From: JACVRW01 sp963837445
Lineage (GTDB): Bacteria; Actinomycetota; Thermoleophilia; Solirubrobacterales; Thermoleophilaceae
Length of the DNA: 64,000 bases
Assembly: GCA_963837445.1 (NCBI GenBank)
Contig: CAWINK010000022.1
Location: 372,001 to 436,000, forward strand
Reading direction: 5' to 3'
Below, piece after piece: positions 24,360 to 31,557 of this stretch. Numbering within the stretch: the stretch's first letter is position 1; each line of letters starts with the position of its first letter. Position numbers and translations under genes: made by a program. The notes under the pieces are model-generated. The model worked only from the letters and a program-made list of their open reading frames with translations. It was not told the origin of the DNA and made no database searches.

Positions 24360-25105
24360 GATACCTGCTCGCAGCACTGCTGCTCGCGCTGTTCGTGCTC
24401 GCCTGGCAGGGAGTGGCGTCGCTCGAGTCGGTGGACGACCTCACGCTGGCCTCGCCCGTGGAGACCTTCCAGGCGCTGCGCGACGACTGGGCGCTGCTCC
24501 GCGACAACGCGCTCGTGACGCTCGTCGAGGTGGTCCTCGGGCTCGGGCTGGCCACGCTCGCCGGGGTGACCTCCGCGGTGGCCATGCACCTGTACCGCCC
24601 GCTGCGCGACGCCGCCTACCCCCTGCTCGTGGGATCGCAGGCGATCCCCGTGGTGGTGCTCGCGCCGCTCTTCGTGCTCGCTTTCGACTACGGGATCGGG
24701 CCCAAGCTCGCGATCGTGGCGCTCATCTGCTTCTTCCCGATCACGGTGAACCTCCTGGACGGGCTGCGCTCGGTCGAGCCCGACCTCCTCAAGCTGATGC
24801 GCAGCCTGGGCTCTTCGCGGTTGCGCACGCTGCGCTCGGTGGAGCTGCCGTGGGCGCTTCCGTTCCTGTTCAGCGGCCTGAAGGTGGCCGCTACCGTGTC
24901 GGTGATCGGCGCAGTGTTCGGAGAATGGGCCGGGGCGGATGAGGGCCTGGGCCGCCTCGTGCTGCTTGGCAACAATCAGCTGCAGACCCCGCGGGTGTAC
25001 GCGGGAATCGTCCTGCTTACCCTGATGGCGGTGGCGCTGTTCGCACTCGTGTCTCTGGGCGAGCGGGTCGCCTGTCCATGGAATCGAAAGGAAAAACCAG
25101 CATGA
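24356..25105 (+). CDS. thiX: ABC transporter permease for a thiamine precursor (ThiX-like)
   Basis: The 249-residue inner-membrane protein starts with a span (VRYLLAALLLALFVLAWQGVASL) and has about six in all. The cytoplasmic loop GLRSVEPDLLKLMRSLGSSRLRTLRSVELPWALP is the EAA motif of binding-protein-dependent permeases in the SsuC/TauC group. GTG 24356 overlaps the ATPase stop, and its own stop overlaps the binding-protein start (ATGA at 25102), making a tight three-gene unit controlled by the TPP riboswitch. Confidence 0.92.
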   Translation: MRYLLAALLLALFVLAWQGVASLESVDDLTLASPVETFQALRDDWALLRDNALVTLVEVVLGLGLATLAGVTSAVAMHLYRPLRDAAYPLLVGSQAIPVVVLAPLFVLAFDYGIGPKLAIVALICFFPITVNLLDGLRSVEPDLLKLMRSLGSSRLRTLRSVELPWALPFLFSGLKVAATVSVIGAVFGEWAGADEGLGRLVLLGNNQLQTPRVYAGIVLLTLMAVALFALVSLGERVACPWNRKEKPA

Positions 25106-26097
25106 GGTGCCTTGCGGCGGCGATCTGCGTCGCGCTCCTGGCCGTGGGATGCGGCGAGAAGCAGGACGTGCTCGGACCGTCCGGCTCCACGCACCTGGAG
25201 CTGATGCTCGACTACTTCCCGAACGCCGACCACGCCGGCATCTACGCGGCGCAGGCGAATGGCGACTTCAAGGAGGCGGGGCTCGACGTGGAGATCCGGC
25301 AGCCGCCCGACCCAGCGGCGCCGATCAAGCAGGTGGCGGCCGGGCGCGTGGACCTGGCGATCTCGTACGAGCCCGAGGTGCTGCGCGCCCGCGACCAGGG
25401 GCTGAGCGTGGTCAGCGTTGCCGCGCTCGTCCAGAAGCCGCTCACGTCGATCATCTCGCTCCCGCGCGCGAAGATCCGCAAGCCGGCCGATCTCGAGGGC
25501 AAGACCGTCGGCACGGCCGGGATCGACTACCAGCACGCGTACCTGGAGACGGTGCTTCGCGACGCGGGCGTGCCGGCGTCGTCGGTGAAGGAGCGGAACG
25601 TGGGCTTCAGCCTCACTCCCGCGCTGCTCACCGGGCGGGTCGACGCCGTGCTCGGGGCGTTCTGGAACTACGAGGGCACCGAGCTGAGGCTGCGCGGGAA
25701 GCGGCCGCAGATCATCCGCATCGAGGACGCCGGCGTGCCGAGCTACAACGAGCTGGTGCTGGTGGCGAACGAGGACGCGCTCGAGCGCGACGGCGACAAG
25801 ATCCGGGCGTTCATCGGCGCTGTCTCCCGCGGTACGCGCGCCCTGCGGCGCGACCCGCGCCGCGCCATCGACGGCCTGCTCGACGCCAACCCGGACCTGG
25901 ACCCCAAGCTCCAGGCCGCGGTCGTGGACGTGACGCTCCCGCTCTTCTTCCCGCCCGAGAGCCAGCCCTTCGGCTGGCAGGACCCCGAGCAGTGGGACGC
26001 GTTCTCCGCGTGGATGAAGGACAACGACCTGCTGGAGAACCCACCCGACCCGGAGGCCTCGCACGACAACGGGCTCCTCCCGGGCGGCGGGCTCTGA
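25102..26097 (+). CDS. thiY: Thiamine-precursor-binding lipoprotein (ThiY/NMT1-like)
   Basis: The protein has a lipoprotein signal (MRCLAAAICVALLAVGCGE, lipobox ending at Cys17) and an NMT1/THI5-like binding domain opening LELMLDYFPNADHAGIYAA, the usual DWFPNPDHxxI-type motif, and continuing KQVAAGRVDLAISYEPEVL and GKTVGTAGIDYQHAYLETVL. It would bind a pyrimidine moiety of thiamine outside the cell. ATG 25102, in a 4-bp overlap with the permease stop and with AAAGGA upstream, is preferred to ATG 25078. It is the last gene of the riboswitch operon; a 41-bp gap follows. Confidence 0.92.
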   Translation: MRCLAAAICVALLAVGCGEKQDVLGPSGSTHLELMLDYFPNADHAGIYAAQANGDFKEAGLDVEIRQPPDPAAPIKQVAAGRVDLAISYEPEVLRARDQGLSVVSVAALVQKPLTSIISLPRAKIRKPADLEGKTVGTAGIDYQHAYLETVLRDAGVPASSVKERNVGFSLTPALLTGRVDAVLGAFWNYEGTELRLRGKRPQIIRIEDAGVPSYNELVLVANEDALERDGDKIRAFIGAVSRGTRALRRDPRRAIDGLLDANPDLDPKLQAAVVDVTLPLFFPPESQPFGWQDPEQWDAFSAWMKDNDLLENPPDPEASHDNGLLPGGGL

Positions 26098-26138
26098 GCT
26101 AGCGTGCAATTGACACCGTCAACTGGCCTTGTAGGTAC

Positions 26139-26732
26139 CTAACCAAGCCGCAGCCGGTGGATCCGCACGACGTCGCGGACGCGCGTGTCGACCGACCAGC
26201 GCCGGCGCGCCTGCTCGAGGAACGCAGCGGCGGCCGGCCTGCCCGGATCGGCGAGCCAGGCCTCCGGCGCGAGCCGCGGCAGTAGCGATAGCAGCAGGGC
26301 GACGCTCCCGCGCTCGTAGAGCACGTCGGCGGCGAGCGCGAGGTCGAACGGCCCTCGGCCGACCAGCTCGTCCGGGTGCGCCCAGTCGATCGCGGCCGTC
26401 TCGATCTGCACGTCGTTCGCCTCGGCGTTGCGCTCGACGAGCTCGAGCGCCTCGCGGGATGAGTCCGTGGCAATGACCACGGCGCCGGCGCGAGCGGCGG
26501 CGATGCTGGGCACGGCCAGCCCACAGCCGAGCTCGACCACGCGCAGGCCGCGGAGCGGCCTGGCGTCGAGCTCGCGGGCGAGCGCCACGCCGCTGCGCCA
26601 CAGCACTTCCCAGAACGGCGCGATCGGCGCCCACTCGACCGGACCGTCGTCCGGCAGCTCGGCAGCCTCCTCGGGCTGCCACAGCGTGAGCTCACCGCTT
26701 GGGAGCTCTAGGTGGGAGACTCGGCAAACCAC
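26139..26732 (-). CDS. Class I SAM-dependent methyltransferase (METTL16/nicotinamide-N-methyltransferase-like group)
   Basis: The 197-residue protein has VEWAPIAPFWEVLWRSGVALAREL, then LRGLRVVELGCGLAVPSIAAARAGAVVIATDSS (SAM motif I and acidic strand 2 end) and FDLALAADVLYERGSVALLL, where the ADVLY motif replaces the common (D/N)PPY, as in the protein-lysine methyltransferase-like METTL21 group. The C-terminus is short. Its GTG start lies only 17 bp from the divergent gene at 26750, so their promoters or leaders must overlap. Substrate may be a protein or small molecule; undetermined. Confidence 0.85.
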   Translation of the reverse strand: MVCRVSHLELPSGELTLWQPEEAAELPDDGPVEWAPIAPFWEVLWRSGVALARELDARPLRGLRVVELGCGLAVPSIAAARAGAVVIATDSSREALELVERNAEANDVQIETAAIDWAHPDELVGRGPFDLALAADVLYERGSVALLLSLLPRLAPEAWLADPGRPAAAAFLEQARRRWSVDTRVRDVVRIHRLRLG

Positions 26733-26749
26733 AGTGAGGAGGTAGCACG

Positions 26750-27049
26750 ATGATCGTGATGTTTTCGGCCCGCCGCCTCAAGCCGGGTGCGTGGGACCAG
26801 TTCCGCCGCGCCTGGGATCCGGGCAGCAGCAAGCCACCGGGCTTTCAGCGCGCCTACCACGCGCGCAACATCCGCGACGAGGACGAGGTCATCTCGTTCG
26901 GTCTCTTCGACATGAGCGAGGACGACTATCGCCGCTGGCGCGCCGATGCGGATGCCGAGGAGAACCGGCGTGTGGACGAGATCTCGGCGTTCGTGCAGAA
27001 CGAGTACGTCGCGGGCGTCTACGAGGTGGTCGACGTCGTCGACGAGTGA
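26750..27049 (+). CDS. Small dimeric alpha/beta-barrel-like protein
   Basis: The 99-residue protein reads as a ferredoxin-like fold: MIVMFSARRLKPGAWDQFRRAW (strand, helix), AYHARNIRDEDEVISFGLFDMSEDDYRRWRADADAEENRRVDEI, ending NEYVAGVYEVVDVVDE. It resembles the antibiotic-biosynthesis-monooxygenase/ABM-type stress-responsive barrels, but no catalytic residues are clear. A strong ribosome site (GAGGAGG) precedes ATG 26750. It is divergent from the methyltransferase, and its 3' end overlaps msrB by 31 bp. Confidence 0.75.
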   Translation: MIVMFSARRLKPGAWDQFRRAWDPGSSKPPGFQRAYHARNIRDEDEVISFGLFDMSEDDYRRWRADADAEENRRVDEISAFVQNEYVAGVYEVVDVVDE

Positions 27050-27447
27050 GGATCGGCCTCGTCGAGGTCCAGGGACAGCGAGTTGATGCAGAAGCGCTGC
27101 CCGTCCGGCCCCGGGCCGTCCGGGAAGACGTGCCCGAGATGGCCGCCGCAGCGAGCGCAGGTGACCTCCGTGCGGACCATCCCGAGGCTGCGGTCCTCGT
27201 GTAGCTCCACGGCGTCCGCCACCGCCGGCTCCGTGAAGCTCGGCCAGCCGGTGCCGGAGTCGAACTTCGTGTCAGAGCTGAACAGCTCCGCTCCGCAGGC
27301 CCCGCAGCGGTAGATGCCGTCGGCCTTCGAGTGCGTGTAGGCACCCGTGAACGGCGGCTCGGTCCCCTTCTCACGCAGGATGTGGAAGCGCTCGGCCGAG
27401 AGCTCGTCGCGCCACTCCTGCTCAGTCTTCTCAAGCTTCTCTGTCAT
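27019..27447 (-). CDS. msrB: Peptide-methionine (R)-S-oxide reductase MsrB
   Basis: MsrB repairs the R-sulfoxide of oxidised methionine using thioredoxin. The 142-residue protein has zinc-binding CGACG and CARCGGHLGHVF pairs, GTGWPSF, and the catalytic Cys in QRFCINSLSLDL. The segment FHILREKGTEPPFTGAY is the family N-terminus. Only C-terminal residues (SSTTSTTS) are unusual, and they overlap the convergent barrel gene. ATG 27447 gives the standard start MTEKLEKTEQEWRDEL. Confidence 0.96.
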   Translation of the reverse strand: MTEKLEKTEQEWRDELSAERFHILREKGTEPPFTGAYTHSKADGIYRCGACGAELFSSDTKFDSGTGWPSFTEPAVADAVELHEDRSLGMVRTEVTCARCGGHLGHVFPDGPGPDGQRFCINSLSLDLDEADPHSSTTSTTS

Positions 27448-27480
27448 ACCCCAAGACTACGCGCAGGTGTCCGGGCACCG

Positions 27481-28299
27481 TCAATGCCGCAGTTGAAGCG
27501 CGTAGCACCCGGCCAGCGCCGCGTACTCCTCATAAGGCGAGAAGAACTCGCGCACCTCCTCCTCGGTCGCGCGCCGGCCCAGCCCCGCCGCCGCGCCCAC
27601 GAGCTTCAGGTAGGCCACGTCGAGCGCCGGCAGCTGGTCGTCGCGGCCCTGGCCCTCCACGGCCAGCATCTCGAGCGTCCAGTTGCCGATGTTCGGGATC
27701 GCGCGCAGGCGCCGCCAGGCGGGCTCGTGCTCGCTGAGGTCGGCGCGCCCGGAGGCCACCTCGCGCGCCGCGCGCACCAGCGCGATGGAGCGCTTCGGCG
27801 CAAGGCCGCATGCGTCGAGCTCCGCCGGCGAGCGCCCCGCCAGCCAGGACGCCGAGGGCGGGGCGCGCAGTGTTCCGCAGGAGCTGCTCCGCCCGTGGCG
27901 GCGCACGATCCTGCGCTGGATTGCGGCCGCCCGGCGGGACTCGATCAGCTGCTCGCAGACCGCCCAGGCGAGCGCCTCGAACGGCTCGGGACGCCGTCGC
28001 GGCCGCAGCCACGGCTTGCGCCGAATCACCGGCCCGATCAGCGGATCCCAGCGAAAGCGGCGCTGGAACTCGTGCAGGTCGTGATCAACGCCGAGACCAA
28101 ACCGCATGCGCTCGATCCCCTCGAGTGCAGCGTCCCGAGACCCCGCCGAAGCCGAAAACCGCACGGCAGTGCCAACGCCCCACGCCCGAACCACGACCTC
28201 CTCCTCGCCGATCCAAAGCGCCCGCGTGAGAGCGCCGTCGCGCGCGATCATCACTCCGTCGCGCCCGGGCCCCGGAAGCCTGTACGGCCCCGCGGGCAC
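27481..28299 (-). CDS. DNA-3-methyladenine glycosylase-like (AlkA/HhH-GPD superfamily) protein
   Basis: The enzyme excises alkylated bases. The helix-hairpin-helix LRAIPNIGNWTLEMLAVEG followed by the Asp of PALDVAYLKL is the HhH-GPD signature, near the C-terminus of a ~272-residue protein. FEALAWAVCEQLIESRRAAAIQRRIV is the usual helix preceding it. The N-terminal ~110 residues form an AlkA-N-like beta domain (TRALWIGEEEVVVRAWG). The frame is open far upstream, but GTG 28299 (MPAGPYRLPGPGRDG) marks the start of recognisable sequence. It is the distal gene of a minus-strand group behind a small membrane protein. Confidence 0.82.
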   Translation of the reverse strand: MPAGPYRLPGPGRDGVMIARDGALTRALWIGEEEVVVRAWGVGTAVRFSASAGSRDAALEGIERMRFGLGVDHDLHEFQRRFRWDPLIGPVIRRKPWLRPRRRPEPFEALAWAVCEQLIESRRAAAIQRRIVRRHGRSSSCGTLRAPPSASWLAGRSPAELDACGLAPKRSIALVRAAREVASGRADLSEHEPAWRRLRAIPNIGNWTLEMLAVEGQGRDDQLPALDVAYLKLVGAAAGLGRRATEEEVREFFSPYEEYAALAGCYALQLRH

Positions 28300-28322
28300 G
28301 ACGTCTTGCTCGACGGTGGTGG

Positions 28323-28580
28323 CTATCGGTCCTTCAGGAGGTGGACGTCGACGAGGAATGAGCGGCTGGCGGCCACGTCGAGCTTCTTGCCCCGGCCCCG
28401 GCCGCCGCCGAGGCGTAGCGACGCGCCACTCCTCGGCCTGCGCAGGACCCGCACGAGCAGGAAGGTCATCACACCGATGAGGAAGCCGCCCGTGGCGGCG
28501 GCAACGGCGGCGGGAAGCGAGACCTCCACGCGGCGCTCGATGGGGCGCGGCTCGGCGAGCACAGGAAGGTTCTCGGACAC
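28323..28580 (-). CDS. Small single-span membrane protein
   Basis: From GTG 28580 the 85-residue product has a short N-terminus (VSENLPVLAEPRPIERR), one clear span (LPAAVAAATGGFLIGVMTFLLVRVL) and a strongly basic cytoplasmic tail (RRPRSGASLRLGGGRGRGKK). It is 23 bp upstream of the glycosylase gene and 56 bp downstream of the GNAT gene on the same strand. I recognise no family; the hydrophobic pattern and position make it a probable real gene. Confidence 0.6.
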   Translation of the reverse strand: MSENLPVLAEPRPIERRVEVSLPAAVAAATGGFLIGVMTFLLVRVLRRPRSGASLRLGGGRGRGKKLDVAASRSFLVDVHLLKDR

Positions 28581-28636
28581 GGCGGCCAGTGTACGGCAAG
28601 GCTGCGCGCCGGGCCGAGCCCGGCGCTTGCCCCACG

Positions 28637-29761
28637 TCAGAGCACCCGCTCGTACACCCGGTACTTCTTCACGATCTCGCCGCCCATCGCCTCCATTGCG
28701 CGGTTCATGGCCTTGTTCGTCTCGAGGATCCAGCCCATCTCGCCGCCCTTCACGCGGGTGGTCTCGGCCATGTCGAAGTGCTCTGCGTACAGCCCGGCGG
28801 CCACACCCGTGTGCTGGTAGGCGGGCTTGACCCCGAGGAAGCCGACCCGGCAGCGGTCGATGATCCGGCGCCGGTTCAGGTAGTGCCACCAGCCGCCGGG
28901 CAGCACCCGGCCGTTCATCTTCTTCAGCACCTGGTTGATGTCCGGCACCGTGATCGCCATGCCCACCGTCTTGCCCTCGGAGTCCTCGGCGATCATGAAC
29001 CAGTCGCGGTCGTAGACGAGCTGTAGCTCCTGGGCGTAGGCGTCCACATCCTCGTCCGTGTAGGGCACGAACCCGAAGTTGCGCGACCAGGCCTCGTTGT
29101 AGATCTCGGCGAAGGCGTCCAGGTCGCGGCGCAGGTGCAGGCGGCTCATCTTGCGGATGCGTATCCCGTGCTTGGACTCGAGCTTCTCCGCGAGCTCCCA
29201 GATGATCGGCATCACGTTCTCGCGCCCGGAGATGTGGAGCGACCACATGAAGGTGTCCACGGCCTTCTCGAGCCCGGCCTCCTCGCATAGCCGCCGGTAG
29301 TAGGGCGGATGCCAGGCCTGGCGGACCATCGGCTCGCGCTCGAAGCCATCGATCAGGATGCCGCTCTCGTCGTTCATCGTGAAGTCCATCGGGCCCACCA
29401 TCCGGTCGCGGCCGCGCTCGGCGAGCCAGGCGGCCGCGGCGTCGAGCAGCGCTCGCAGCACCTCGATGTCGTCCTCCAGCTCGAGGAAGCCGAACATCCC
29501 CCAGGCATTGCCCTGGAACTCGTTGAAGGCGCGGTCGATCTGCGCGCTGATCCGCCCCACGACCCGCCCGTCGCGGCGTGCCAGGAACAGCTCGGCCTCA
29601 CCATGCTTGAAGAACGGGCCGGTGCGGCGGCTGAGGAACTGATGCCGCTCGATCTTGAGCGGGGGAATCCACTGCTCCGCGTTAGAGTGCAGGCGGAACG
29701 GGAGCTCGATGAACTCGCGCCTTTCTCCGCGTGAGGAGACGGGCGCTACCTCGACTGACAC
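28637..29761 (-). CDS. Large GNAT-superfamily protein (YghO-like), possible N-acyltransferase
   Basis: The 374-residue protein resembles YghO-type GNAT proteins: EFIELPFRLHSNAEQWIPPLKIERHQF at the start, FFKHGEAELFLARRDGRVVGRISAQID, GFLELEDDIEVLRALLDAA, VGPMDFTMNDESGILIDGFE, and a C-terminal acyltransferase part VGFLGVKPAYQHTGVAAGLYAEHF. It is far longer than an ordinary acetyltransferase. It is divergent, with only 15 bp between start codons, from an alpha-oxoamine synthase resembling serine palmitoyltransferase. Bacterial ceramide synthase in Caulobacter is a GNAT-type protein encoded near its serine palmitoyltransferase, so an N-acylation role in sphingolipid synthesis is a reasonable hypothesis, not shown. 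Confidence 0.8.
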   Translation of the reverse strand: MSVEVAPVSSRGERREFIELPFRLHSNAEQWIPPLKIERHQFLSRRTGPFFKHGEAELFLARRDGRVVGRISAQIDRAFNEFQGNAWGMFGFLELEDDIEVLRALLDAAAAWLAERGRDRMVGPMDFTMNDESGILIDGFEREPMVRQAWHPPYYRRLCEEAGLEKAVDTFMWSLHISGRENVMPIIWELAEKLESKHGIRIRKMSRLHLRRDLDAFAEIYNEAWSRNFGFVPYTDEDVDAYAQELQLVYDRDWFMIAEDSEGKTVGMAITVPDINQVLKKMNGRVLPGGWWHYLNRRRIIDRCRVGFLGVKPAYQHTGVAAGLYAEHFDMAETTRVKGGEMGWILETNKAMNRAMEAMGGEIVKKYRVYERVL

Positions 29762-29776
29762 GGCGCGGGACTGTAT

Positions 29777-31060
29777 ATGCCAACGGCTATCGACCTATTC
29801 GAGAAGGCACGCAACCACGAGCGCCTGGAGCAGCTCCAGGCCGCTCGCGACCACGACCTGATGCCCTACTTCCGGGTGCTCGAGGGACCGGCCGGGCCGG
29901 TGGTCGAGATGGAGGGCCACGAGCGCATCATGCTCGGCTCGAACAACTACCTCGGGCTCACCGGCGACGCTCGCGTGAAGGACGCCGCCAGGGATGCGCT
30001 GGAGCGCTTCGGCACCGGGCTGACGGGCTCGCGCTTCCTGAACGGCACGCTCTCGCTCCACCTGGAGCTCGAGAGCAAGCTGGCCGAGTTCATGGGAACC
30101 GAGGACGCGCTCGTGTTCACCACCGGCTACCTGGCGAATACCGGCACGATCGGCACGCTGCTCGGCCCCGGCGACACCGTGATCTGCGACTCGGGCGACC
30201 ACGCGTCGATCCTCGACGCGGTCTCGATGTCGCGTGCGCGCATCCGCCCGTTCCGCCACAACCGCCTCGACAAGCTGGAGACGATGCTCAAGCGCTCCGA
30301 GAGCGACGGCGGCGGCGTGCTCGTGGTGGTGGACGGCGTCTTCTCGATGGAGGGCGACCTCGCCCCCGTGCCCGAGATCGTCGCGCTCTGCCGCGAGCAC
30401 GGCGCGCGCCTGATGGTCGACGAGGCCCACGGCGTGGGCGTGCTCGGCGCTCGCGGCGCCGGCGCCTGCGAGGCCTTCGACGTCGAGGACGACGTGGACC
30501 TCCGCATGGGCACGTTCTCGAAGTCGCTCGCCTCCTGCGGCGGCTTCATCGCCGGCCCCACCGACGTGATCGACTTCCTGCGCGTGCAGTCGCGCGCGTT
30601 CATGTTCACGGCGGCGGCCGTGCCCGCGGCGATCGGGGCGGCGCTGGGCGCCCTCGAGATCATCCGCTCCGACGAGGGGCCGCAGCTGATGACGAAGGTC
30701 CTCGACAACGCCCGCTACCTGCACGACGGCCTGGCCGACCTCGGCTACCAGGTGACCGAGCCGGCCCGGATGCCGGACGGCTCCGAGCTGATCACGCCGA
30801 TCGTGCCGGTACTGGTGGGCGACGACTGGAAGGCCGTCTTCCTCTGGAAGGCGCTCTACGACGCCGGCGTGTACGTGAACGTGGCGATCTACCCCGCCGT
30901 GCAGCGCGGCGGTGCGCTACTGCGCACGAGCGTGATGGCCACGCACGAGAAGGAGCACCTCGACCGCGCCCTCGCGGTCTTCGAGCGGGTCAAGGACTCA
31001 GTCGACGGCGTCGAGCCGCCGATCTGGGAGCCGCCCGCAGCCGCACCCACCTCCAAGTAG
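29777..31060 (+). CDS. Alpha-oxoamine synthase (serine palmitoyltransferase / KBL-like), PLP-dependent
   Basis: Family members condense an amino acid with an acyl-CoA or acyl-ACP with loss of CO2. The 427-residue protein has MLGSNNYLGLTGD, FGTGLTGSRFLNGTLSLHLELE, VFTTGYLANTGTI, DHASILDAVSMSRARIRPFRHN, VVVDGVFSMEGDLAP, MVDEAHGVGVLG (PLP Asp) and MGTFSKSLASCGGFIAG with the Schiff-base Lys. The acyl substrate cannot be read off directly; alternatives are 2-amino-3-ketobutyrate ligase and 8-amino-7-oxononanoate synthase. Pairing with the large GNAT gene favours a serine palmitoyltransferase-like role. No acyl carrier protein gene is adjacent. The ATG at 29777 has only a weak ribosome site. Confidence 0.85.
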   Translation: MPTAIDLFEKARNHERLEQLQAARDHDLMPYFRVLEGPAGPVVEMEGHERIMLGSNNYLGLTGDARVKDAARDALERFGTGLTGSRFLNGTLSLHLELESKLAEFMGTEDALVFTTGYLANTGTIGTLLGPGDTVICDSGDHASILDAVSMSRARIRPFRHNRLDKLETMLKRSESDGGGVLVVVDGVFSMEGDLAPVPEIVALCREHGARLMVDEAHGVGVLGARGAGACEAFDVEDDVDLRMGTFSKSLASCGGFIAGPTDVIDFLRVQSRAFMFTAAAVPAAIGAALGALEIIRSDEGPQLMTKVLDNARYLHDGLADLGYQVTEPARMPDGSELITPIVPVLVGDDWKAVFLWKALYDAGVYVNVAIYPAVQRGGALLRTSVMATHEKEHLDRALAVFERVKDSVDGVEPPIWEPPAAAPTSK

Positions 31061-31527
31061 CGACGACGAGTGCCGCGGCGATCAGCGCAACTGGCACCAA
31101 GCCGAATGCCCATGGACCGGTGACGAGGACCGCCGCGGCGACCGTCAAGAACACGGCTGTGCGGTATAGGCGTACGGCGCGTTGGGGAACGAGGCGCCTT
31201 AACGCGAGATAGGCCAGCCAGCCGGACGCCGCCAGGAGCGCGAGAACGATGTAGTCCAGCCACGGCATGTGGGTCGAGTGTCTGACGGCCCCCGTAGGGA
31301 GTCGTGTACTCGCACTTCGTCTCACCCGGCGGCCAGAGCGACGGCTCGGCCGCTGTACCCGTCGCCTCGACGGTCTGGTAACCGGGACAGGTCACCTCGG
31401 GATCCTGCGAGAAAGCCGGGGGATCGAACGGCGCCACCGCGAGACCGAACGCCAGACCCGCGCACAGCACGGCGGCGGCGAGCCGCGCGTCTCGACCCCA
31501 CCCTTGACGTCTTGTCGATCGAGTCAA
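30990..31527 (-). CDS. Secreted/membrane protein with signal peptide and C-terminal spans (frameshift in C5 run at 31289-31293)
   Basis: From 31527 the product has a signal segment (LAAAVLCAGLAFGLAVAPF) and a short extracellular part with CPGYQTVEATGTAAEPSLWPPG and KCEYTTPYG. Deleting one base of a five-C run (31289-31293) continues in frame as AVRHSTHMPWLDYIVLALLAAS and two or three membrane spans to the stop at 30990. Without repair the two halves look like separate fragments. The repaired protein is about 178 residues. I know no function. Its 3' end overlaps the oxoamine synthase gene by 71 bp. Confidence 0.65.
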
Positions 31528-31557
31528 GGGCGGGGTCGAGAAGCGGCCGCCGGTCGG

